A DNA stretch of 28,902 bases from a virus. The stretch is from the IMG/VR virus record IMGVR_UViG_3300045968_000493, positions 1 to 28,902 of that record; one strand, given 5' to 3'. Below are positions 21,468 through 27,087 of this stretch, in pieces. The translations under genes were made by a program, and so were the position numbers. Under the pieces are notes generated by a model. That model worked only from the letters and a program-made list of their open reading frames with translations. It was not told where the DNA came from and did no database searches. How positions within the stretch are numbered: the stretch's first letter is position 1; every line of letters begins with the position of its first letter.

Positions 21468-22862
21468 TTACTGCACCGCTCCAGGCGCAAAGCCACACAC
21501 CTGCCACACCCGCACGGGTCCACGCGTGAGCCGCATGCAGATATCCCTGGAGCGCGAGGCCAGCTCTTCCGCGAACTGCCAGCCCCCGTCGCTTACCGAA
21601 TACTCCAGCACCAGGGGCGGCAGGTCCGGGGGCTGCGGCGGATCAGGCGGATCGGGTGGATCGGGGGCGTCAGGAATCGACGCCCCCAGGTTCCCTCCAT
21701 TGTGCCCTACACCAATTGCCGGCGAGCCCGCCTTCAAGCGGAAATCGCCCCCCGGGGCATCCACAAACACCGCCGCGGCCGTGGCCACAAACTGCGGCTG
21801 CAGGCCGCCCGCCGGCTGCACGTCAAACATCTGGCCGCTCATCTGCGGGGCCGATCCCGTCGAGTAGATGTAGCGGTTGTAACTGGTGCTGCTGACCACC
21901 TCCATCTGCATCAGGATATTGTCGCGGAGCACCGGGCCGCTACTCGACGCCGCGAGGATGCCATACGTATCGGAGAGCACCGGCTGATACTGATAGATCG
22001 TGTTATTGCGAATGATCCCGCCATTCCCGCCGCCAATCCAGATCCCCATGCCGACGCGCTCAATCACGTTATCGTGGGTCTCATTGTCATTCCCCTGCAG
22101 TTGGATGCCGTATTTCACGTCCGCAATGCGGTTCAAGCGCAGCCGTCCGCCGCTAATGCCGCCCTGCTCACAGGAGAGCTGAATGCCCCGATTGTTGGTG
22201 TGATGGATGGAGGAATATTCCACCACCTTGTTGGTCCCACAGAGGTACATGCCATGCGGTGGCGGCGTCATGGTCGAGGCCAGCCCGCAATGGTGGATGT
22301 GGAGATGCGAGAAGGTCACGGCGTCGCTGTCGGTTTGCGACGAGACGCAATGGTATTTGCTGCGGGTGATCTCGGCATGACTGTAGGTGATGTGGGACCC
22401 TTTGAGCCAGAGGGCTTGCTCATGCTGGTCCTGGCCATCGAGATGGAGGCCACGAAACGCGAGATACTGCGCCCCGGGCAGCGTCGTCACAATGCCGCCC
22501 CCGCCGGGATAGGTCACGGTGGGTTTCAGCCACACCGCGGCCCCGTCCGCGGCGCGAATGGTGGTGGGCTGACTGGCCGAGAGACCGTTGGGAATGGGGA
22601 TCACATTCGGCTGCACCGGGCGCACCACGTCCGCGCCCCCCGGTCCGGCCACGAGCAGTTCGAGATAGGTGCCAGTCGCCACCAGCAGCGTGTCCCCGCC
22701 GGCCAGGCAGGCGAGTCCCCCGTTGAGGGTCTGACGCGGCGTACTCGCACTGGTGGCCGTGGCGCAGGGGGTCGCGTCGCTGCCTGAGGGGGCGACGTGA
22801 TAGGTGGCGGCTCGCACGGGAGCACAGAGGGCAAGCAGGAGCAGGACGGAGGCCGTGCGCAT
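21468..22862 (-). CDS. Secreted right-handed parallel beta-helix protein
   Basis: A 464-residue protein with AAAGGAAA before its ATG. Residues 1-19 are a Sec signal peptide (MRTASVLLLLALCAPVRAA). The mature start YHVAPSGSDATPC and GGLACLAGGDTLLVATGTYL are the typical entry of pectate-lyase-like beta-helices (DUF1565-like). PbH1-type coils follow between about 125 and 335, with repeated 'N-x-I' or 'N-x-V' turns (EYSSIHHTNNRGIQL, NETHDNVIERVGMGIWIGGG, IIRNNTIYQYQPVLSD, VLRDNILMQMEV). The stretch PDPPDPPDPPQPPDLPP (about 402-418) is a rigid linker to a 45-residue C-terminal domain. Beta-helix proteins bind or cleave polysaccharides. A Sec signal is unusual for a tail spike, so an exported lysogen or lysis-phase product is more likely. 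Confidence 0.8.
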   Translation of the reverse strand: MRTASVLLLLALCAPVRAATYHVAPSGSDATPCATATSASTPRQTLNGGLACLAGGDTLLVATGTYLELLVAGPGGADVVRPVQPNVIPIPNGLSASQPTTIRAADGAAVWLKPTVTYPGGGGIVTTLPGAQYLAFRGLHLDGQDQHEQALWLKGSHITYSHAEITRSKYHCVSSQTDSDAVTFSHLHIHHCGLASTMTPPPHGMYLCGTNKVVEYSSIHHTNNRGIQLSCEQGGISGGRLRLNRIADVKYGIQLQGNDNETHDNVIERVGMGIWIGGGNGGIIRNNTIYQYQPVLSDTYGILAASSSGPVLRDNILMQMEVVSSTSYNRYIYSTGSAPQMSGQMFDVQPAGGLQPQFVATAAAVFVDAPGGDFRLKAGSPAIGVGHNGGNLGASIPDAPDPPDPPDPPQPPDLPPLVLEYSVSDGGWQFAEELASRSRDICMRLTRGPVRVWQVCGFAPGAVQ

Positions 22863-22874
22863 AGGGGGTTTCCT

Positions 22875-23138
22875 TTATTCCTCCCGTTTGGGCTGGCTGC
22901 GTGGCGTGTCGTAATAACAACGCCAGGCCAGGTCGGTCTGGGCTTGCTGCGCCGTCTGGAGTTGCCCCCAGAGTTGCTGGTTGATGGTGTGGACACGGGC
23001 AATCTCGGCGGTCATCCAGCGGATGGACAGGTACCACAGGACGAGCACCAGGGCGACCGTAATCGGCGAGGCCGATTGCAGCACGGTCCAGATAATGCCG
23101 ATCCATCCCCGCCCATTGGTCGCCGCCGGCAGCTCCAT
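22875..23138 (-). CDS. Single-pass membrane protein with coiled-coil tail (87 aa)
   Basis: The 87-residue product has one hydrophobic segment at about residues 24-42 (SPITVALVLVLWYLSIRW) followed by a Gln-rich helix (INQQLWGQLQTAQQAQTDLA) and a basic end. An N-in, C-out topology with a helical periplasmic part resembles an inner-membrane spanin subunit or a phage membrane accessory protein. No outer partner is seen beside it, so the spanin call is weak. The ATG is 3 bp after the upstream stop. The ribosome site is poor (GGCGG). Confidence 0.6.
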   Translation of the reverse strand: MELPAATNGRGWIGIIWTVLQSASPITVALVLVLWYLSIRWMTAEIARVHTINQQLWGQLQTAQQAQTDLAWRCYYDTPRSQPKREE

Positions 23139-23141
23139 GCG

Positions 23142-23303
23142 TCACGCCGCCTGCCGGTCCGTCGGAATGCCGTGCAGCGCGTGTGGGCAGCACTCCGTGC
23201 ACAGCGCACAGCCGACCGGCCACAGTGTCCCCGCCGGCAGCACCTCGCAGACGTCGGGGCCGGAGAGCCATTTCTTACAAAAAATGCAATATAACCTATT
23301 CAT
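23142..23303 (-). CDS. Small Cys-rich zinc-binding protein (53 aa)
   Basis: ATG at 23303 gives 53 residues: MNRLYCIFCKKWLSGPDVCE, then GCALCTECCPH. CxxC pairs are Cys6/Cys9 and Cys32/Cys35, with Cys19, Cys38, Cys39 and His41 as further ligands. This is a typical small zinc-finger arrangement. The ribosome site is weak. The start lies next to the promoter of the HNH gene on the other strand, so the HNH insertion may have replaced its own upstream sequence. The function is unknown. Confidence 0.55.
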   Translation of the reverse strand: MNRLYCIFCKKWLSGPDVCEVLPAGTLWPVGCALCTECCPHALHGIPTDRQAA

Positions 23304-23307
23304 TTAT

Positions 23308-23336
23308 ATGACCATGTAAGGTTTTTGTGGTACAAT
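23308..23336 (+). promoter_or_regulatory. Promoter of the free-standing HNH gene
   Basis: ATGACC (23308-23313), a 17-bp spacer and TACAAT (23331-23336), with TGG just before the -10 (extended -10 form). Transcription would begin near 23343, exactly at the first hairpin of the leader. The region is AT-rich against its surroundings. Confidence 0.5.
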
Positions 23337-23341
23337 TATTT

Positions 23342-23444
23342 GTGCCGTATACTTCCATGCGGCACGGATAGGGATTGCAACCCAACAAGCTCCTACCTGG
23401 GGAGTTTCCGTGCTACCACACAGGCCCAACCACAGGAGTTGGAC
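23342..23444 (+). ncRNA. Structured 5' leader of the HNH gene
   Basis: The leader has a first hairpin GTGCCG(23342-23347)...CGGCAC(23360-23365) and a second AGCTCC(23388-23393)...GGAGTT(23401-23406). The following GTGCTACCACAC and CAGGAGTTGGACATGCCGC closely match the leader of the truncated HNH gene at 26836-26908. It is an untranslated region, probably with a conserved RNA fold or recombination function. No known riboswitch class is recognised. Confidence 0.45.
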
Positions 23445-24239
23445 ATGCCGCAAGATCGTGAAAAGAAACGTCTCTATGATCAAATCTACCGCAAGAAAAA
23501 TGCTGAGAGAATACGCGCCATACAGCGGGTCTACCACGAGACACACCGGGAAGAACGCCGTGCCTATGTTGCGGCAAATCGCGAAAAACTTCGGGCGTAT
23601 TATGAGGCGTATACCAAAGAACATCGCGAAAAATTGTTAGCCTATTGGCGTGCGTATAACCAAGAACATCGCGAAAAAAGGCTTGAGCAAAACCGCCAGT
23701 ATCGTTTGGAACATCGTGAAGAACTGCGTGCCTATGAAAAAGAGTATGTCCAAAAATATGCCGAAGAATTTCAGGAATACTACAAGCACTATAATGCGGC
23801 ACGTAGAGCCGCACGCAAACAGGAATATCAGGACAATAAACCAAAGTATCGGGAGAAAAGCCGCAAGTATTATGCACAGAATCGCCACATGCTGCTTGCA
23901 AAGAGTAAAGCCTATTGGAAGGCCCATCCTGAACGCATGGCGGAGAAAAACGCTCAATATCGTGCAGCAAGGCTTTCTGCTCCAGTGAATGATTTAACAG
24001 AGTCGCAGTGGCAAGAGATCAAAGCCCATTATGGCCATCGGTGTGTCTATTGTGGCCGCAAGGTGCAGCGGCTCACAAAAGACCACATCACGCCACTGTC
24101 CAAACAAGGATCGCATACGGTGGCCAATATTGTTCCCGCCTGCCAATCCTGTAACAGTCGCAAATACAACAAGGAGCCGCTAGTTCCAGTGCAGCCGCTT
24201 TTACTCACCATCTCTCCAGGGAAGAAATCGCGCGGTTAA
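23445..24239 (+). CDS. Free-standing HNH (homing-type) endonuclease
   Basis: The 264-residue protein starts behind CAGGAGTTGGAC; the longer open frame has no ribosome site. Residues 1 to about 190 are a long, highly charged helical region built of degenerate repeats of roughly 11-13 residues (REKLRAYYEAYTKEHREK-like: 'EHREKLLAYWRAYNQ', 'EHREKRLEQNRQYRL', 'EHREELRAYEKEYV'). The C-terminal HNH domain has Cys200/Cys203, Asp213-His214 in KDHITPLSKQG, and Cys233/Cys236 followed by Asn in CQSCNSRK. It stands opposite to all neighbouring late genes, has its own promoter and is less GC-rich, all of which indicate a mobile homing endonuclease. Confidence 0.88.
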   Translation: MPQDREKKRLYDQIYRKKNAERIRAIQRVYHETHREERRAYVAANREKLRAYYEAYTKEHREKLLAYWRAYNQEHREKRLEQNRQYRLEHREELRAYEKEYVQKYAEEFQEYYKHYNAARRAARKQEYQDNKPKYREKSRKYYAQNRHMLLAKSKAYWKAHPERMAEKNAQYRAARLSAPVNDLTESQWQEIKAHYGHRCVYCGRKVQRLTKDHITPLSKQGSHTVANIVPACQSCNSRKYNKEPLVPVQPLLLTISPGKKSRG

Positions 24240-24263
24240 CACCAATACCGCATGGCGGGCTCC

Positions 24264-24521
24264 CTACTGTTTTAAGGTGTAGAGCACGGTATTATGCCCC
24301 GTGATAAACAGGGCGTTGATGGCGTCCACGCTGGTCACGCCGGCCGCAATGTCGGCGGCGTCCAGGTCGCTGTTGGCCCCGGCAAAATCCTCCTCCGTCA
24401 AGGTCGAGCCAAGGTCTAAGGCGGTGTACTGGCTTTTCAGCGCCAGCAGGTCCTCCAGGGCGGTGAGCCAGCGCGTCGTCGCCTGGCGATACGTGGTCAC
24501 AAAATCGCTTCCGGATGCCAT
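24264..24521 (-). CDS. Conserved phage virion-associated protein (85 aa)
   Basis: This 85-residue protein starts MASGSDFVTTYRQATTRWLT behind AAAGGACATTCATT. The pattern 'LLALKSQYTALDLGSTLTEEDF...AGANSDLDAADIAAGVTSVDAIN' is one I know from small proteins encoded just after tail-fibre genes in many high-GC siphophages, with no known function. It is helical and acidic. It is 38 bp downstream of the tail-fibre gene. A tail-associated role is inferred from the place. Confidence 0.7.
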   Translation of the reverse strand: MASGSDFVTTYRQATTRWLTALEDLLALKSQYTALDLGSTLTEEDFAGANSDLDAADIAAGVTSVDAINALFITGHNTVLYTLKQ

Positions 24522-24559
24522 AATGAATGTCCTTTCAAAGACGTATCTCTCGCATCGTG

Positions 24560-26677
24560 CTAGGCCCCCAGCCCGAGATTGATCAGCGCTGTGCGCAGAC
24601 TATTCGCCAGCGCCTGGGTGGTCGTGGCATCCGTCGCCGCGGCCGCAAGCGTCTGGCGGACGACGGCCGGCTGCCCAAAAAACCCCAGCATGGGGGCTGT
24701 GCCTGAGGTTTCGATGCGCACGCCTTCCCGTGCGGCGGTCGCATCGTACACCGAGAGCGTCACCCGTGCCGTGCGGGTCGCGTCCGTGGACACGACGAAC
24801 GACGAGGCGATGAGGGCTTGCGCCCGCTCTTGCACCGAGGACTGCCCTACCGTGAGCAGCGAGCCGTTGACGGTCAGCGTTCTGTATGAAGCGCCACTGC
24901 CCAGCGTGGCCGTGAGCGTCGTGCCAATGCCGCTGAGGTCGCCCAGCACATGACTGGTGCCATCTTCCGTGCGCACGTGCAGACTGCCCTTGCCGGCGGT
25001 GGCCCCGCGATCGGCCGCATAGAGCAGCACCGTATCGGCCACACTACTCGTCGGGGCGGTGGCGGGGCCGAGCCCCAGCAGGTTGGCGCCGCCCGAGGCC
25101 AGGAGGTCGCTGTTGACGCTGACGTTGCCGACGGGATCGACGGCGAGGGCGCCCGGGCCGGTGGCCGCCGGCAGCGTCCCGGCGTTTGCCGTGCGGATCA
25201 TCAGGCGGCCGCTATTGTCGGCCCCCTGGCGCTTCATCCCGACCTGGCCCAGCAAGTTTTCGACGGCCGCGGTATCTTCAATGGCAAAATTGAGTCCCAC
25301 CCCAAAATGGTCGATCATGTCGCCGCTGCTGCGCCGCAGCAGGGTCTGCGCCGTGCCCAGATTGGACGTGCTCGTGGTCATCGCCAGGAGTTTGGTCGTG
25401 GCGAGATTGACGGCGCTCTGCACCGTCAACATGACGTCCGTCGGGGCCGCCGCCGCCCCCACGCTGAGCGTGCCGCTACTGCTGGTGAGCACGCCGGGCG
25501 CCGTCTCCAGCGCCGTGCCAGAGGCGGCGTACCGCGCCAGGCTGAGGGGCGTGCCACTCAGGGGGGCGCCAGGGAGGGTGTTGATCTTGGCTTGCAGCGC
25601 CGCGGGCGTGACAAAGCGCGTGGTATCGACGCCATCAATGCTTTCCTGCGTGGTGGCCCGCTCCGAGAGCCCGACGACGCTTTCGGTGGCCAGGGGGATG
25701 GCGTTGATCTTGGCTTGCACGGTGAGCGGCGTCATGATCTTGGTATTGTCAGTGCCCGTCGCGCCCTCGGTCGTGGTGGCAAGCGGCGCGATCCCGGCCA
25801 CGCTGGTCGTGGCCTGCACGGGCAGCGGGGGCAGCGTGGCCCATTTGGCCTGCAGACTGACGGGGGTAATGGCGGTGGTGTCGTCGAGCCCGGCGATGGC
25901 GAGCGCATTGTCGGCCAGCACGGTAATCCCCGCCTGCGTCGTCGTCGCCCGGGGCAGGCTGGTCGAGAGACTGAACACCACGGTGATCGGCTGGTTGAGG
26001 GCAAAGGCCACGCCGCTGTTCGCCACCCAGACGACCGGGAACGACCACCACACGCCCTGATCGCTCCCAGCGGCGGTCAGCCGATAGCGCACGGTATTCG
26101 CACTGGTCGTCTGGTCTTGCAGGTACAGTTCGTCCTGCGAGGCCAGCGAGCGGTACAGCGTTTCCCGGTCCACGCCATCACTGCCGACGATATGCGCCCG
26201 GAGTTCGGTGGCCGCCGTGACCCCTGCAGTATTGATGGCCAGACGGCCACTGGCTGGGGCGCCCGATGTCGCCGTGTCCCAATTCCAGGTGCCGCTGGCG
26301 CTGGCCACGACCAGCCCACTGCCTCCGGCCCCGGCCCCGGCGACGACGTAGACCTCCGTGCTATCGGAGTAGTACAGCGCTCGCGTGCCCTGAGGCAGCG
26401 TCACGCCCGCCCCGCTGGAGGTTTTGAAGGTCACATCGAAGGCCCCGGTGGTCTGGTTGTCGAGAATATAGACCCGCGCCCGCGACGGCGCGGTGACGAT
26501 ACAGGGCGCCGTCAACACGCCGGTAAAGCGCAACACCGCGTAGAGGCTCAAGTCCTCGGTGTCACTGGCGAGGTCGAGCGTGCTGAGTCCGCCCAGGGGA
26601 ATGGCCAGGTAGCCCGAAATGCCCCGAGACAGGTTATTGATCGCATCGTTAAATATAGTCTCTTTTGCCGAGTGATC
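24560..26677 (-). CDS. Tail fibre protein, 5' end disrupted
   Basis: The frame is open over 705 codons, from a TAG at 26680-26678 to the stop at 24560. The first family-like sequence is AKETIFNDAINNLSRG at once after that TAG, and LRFTGVLTAPCIVTAP, GAFDVTFKTSSGAGVTLPQG then follow (the usual beta-rich fibre repeat). Later parts contain repeats of about 35-45 residues (TTTQAGITVLADNALAIAGL, TTSVAGIAPLATTTEGATGT, 'TPLTVQAKINAIPLATESVV', 'TPAALQAKINTLPGAPLSGT'), the pyocin-knob-like pattern. No ATG, GTG or TTG with a ribosome site exists before TTG 26551, which cuts into the fold. The true start seems to be at 27082, separated by HNH-type DNA. Confidence 0.72.
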   Translation of the reverse strand, partial: DHSAKETIFNDAINNLSRGISGYLAIPLGGLSTLDLASDTEDLSLYAVLRFTGVLTAPCIVTAPSRARVYILDNQTTGAFDVTFKTSSGAGVTLPQGTRALYYSDSTEVYVVAGAGAGGSGLVVASASGTWNWDTATSGAPASGRLAINTAGVTAATELRAHIVGSDGVDRETLYRSLASQDELYLQDQTTSANTVRYRLTAAGSDQGVWWSFPVVWVANSGVAFALNQPITVVFSLSTSLPRATTTQAGITVLADNALAIAGLDDTTAITPVSLQAKWATLPPLPVQATTSVAGIAPLATTTEGATGTDNTKIMTPLTVQAKINAIPLATESVVGLSERATTQESIDGVDTTRFVTPAALQAKINTLPGAPLSGTPLSLARYAASGTALETAPGVLTSSSGTLSVGAAAAPTDVMLTVQSAVNLATTKLLAMTTSTSNLGTAQTLLRRSSGDMIDHFGVGLNFAIEDTAAVENLLGQVGMKRQGADNSGRLMIRTANAGTLPAATGPGALAVDPVGNVSVNSDLLASGGANLLGLGPATAPTSSVADTVLLYAADRGATAGKGSLHVRTEDGTSHVLGDLSGIGTTLTATLGSGASYRTLTVNGSLLTVGQSSVQERAQALIASSFVVSTDATRTARVTLSVYDATAAREGVRIETSGTAPMLGFFGQPAVVRQTLAAAATDATTTQALANSLRTALINLGLGA

Positions 26678-26739
26678 CTATATCCATACTTTCTATACTT
26701 CTAAATTCTGAAACTGGCACCCGCAATCACCACCCTTCG

Positions 26740-26769
26740 ATAAAAGACTGTCTTCTGAGAGTCTTTTAT
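26740..26769. terminator. Bidirectional intrinsic terminator-like hairpin
   Basis: ATAAAAGACT (26740-26749), a 10-nt loop and AGTCTTTTAT (26760-26769) form a perfect 10-bp stem. The stem carries A-runs and T-runs on both sides, so an RNA of either strand ends with a U-rich arm. On the minus strand it would stop transcription coming from the tail-tip gene before it reaches the tail fibre frame. On the plus strand it precedes the truncated HNH gene. The rest of 26678-26735 is AT-rich with nothing else recognised. Confidence 0.5.
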
Positions 26770-26793
26770 AGTTATACTGTTATAGTTATACTG
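26766..26793. repeat. Two exact 14-bp tandem repeats (promoter-like)
   Basis: TTATAGTTATACTG occurs twice without gap, followed by TT. Each copy carries a TATACT hexamer that fits a -10 element, so the pair may form tandem start sites for the plus-strand HNH gene 110 bp downstream. No -35 box is clear. The repeats look like replication slippage in an AT-rich element. Confidence 0.6.
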
Positions 26794-26835
26794 TTCATTC
26801 GTGTAGCTAGTGATTTCCTGATCAGAAGTCATGAA

Positions 26836-26903
26836 AGCCTTGCTTCCTGACAAGGTTGCTACACACACACTCAGGAACCTTTCTCAACATCAGGAGGTTG
26901 AGC
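26836..26903 (+). ncRNA. Structured leader of the truncated HNH gene
   Basis: AGCCTTG-CTTCCTGA-CAAGGTT (26836-26857) is a 7-bp stem with one G-U pair, followed by GCTACACACACAC and a CAGGAGGTTGAG ribosome site before ATGCCGC. Stem, GCTAC element and start context correspond to the leader at 23388-23449, although the stem bases differ. Differences that keep pairing argue for selected RNA structure. Confidence 0.45.
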
Positions 26904-27086
26904 ATGCCGCGCCCACGTTTGCTTGCTGATCGCTTTTGGAGCCATGTCACACATCGCGATGATCCCCAGGCTTGTTGGCTCTGGACAGGAGCCCTCGACT
27001 CAAAGACAGGCTACGGACAATTTGTCCGCCAGATGCGACCGATCAAATTTGTCTCATTGTCCACCGTAGCACGTGGAAACATCTAG
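26904..27086 (+). pseudogene. Truncated HNH endonuclease (N-terminal part only)
   Basis: ATG at 26904 follows CAGGAGGTTGAG. The 60-residue frame begins with a typical HNH N-terminal module (RLLADRFWSHVTHRDD and ACWLWTGALDSKTGYGQF), which in full proteins is followed by 'AHRv..el' and then by the catalytic HNH residues. Here the homology ends near residue 44, and the last 16 residues are antisense to the start of the tail-fibre gene. All catalytic residues are missing, so it cannot be an active nuclease. It is the residue of a mobile HNH gene. Confidence 0.72.
27011..27082 (-). pseudogene. Detached 5' end of the tail fibre gene
   Basis: ATG at 27082 lies 5 bp after the tail-tip stop, with GAAGGGA upstream, in keeping with the tight packing of this operon. 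It codes for MFPRATVDNETNL, a phage tail-protein-like beginning, then changes to IGRIWRTNCP and a stop at 27013-27011, within sequence antisense to the truncated HNH gene. It is probably the original first exon-like piece of the fibre gene. The fibre body resumes near 26677. Confidence 0.5.
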
Positions 27087-27087
27087 A

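Noticed and set aside
21267-22787. Open frame of 506 codons on the plus strand opposite the beta-helix protein
   Set aside because: The opposite strand codes for a protein with signal peptide and beta-helix repeats; the plus frame is its shadow.
24950-26704. Open frame of 584 codons on the plus strand opposite the tail fibre
   Set aside because: It is antisense to the repetitive fibre gene, with Arg/Gly/His-rich meaningless composition typical of shadow frames.
26660-27050. Group I intron in the tail-fibre gene
   Set aside because: The length would fit, but I could not identify the core pairings, and the HNH fragment is on the opposite strand and decayed. Kept only as an alternative in the finding.
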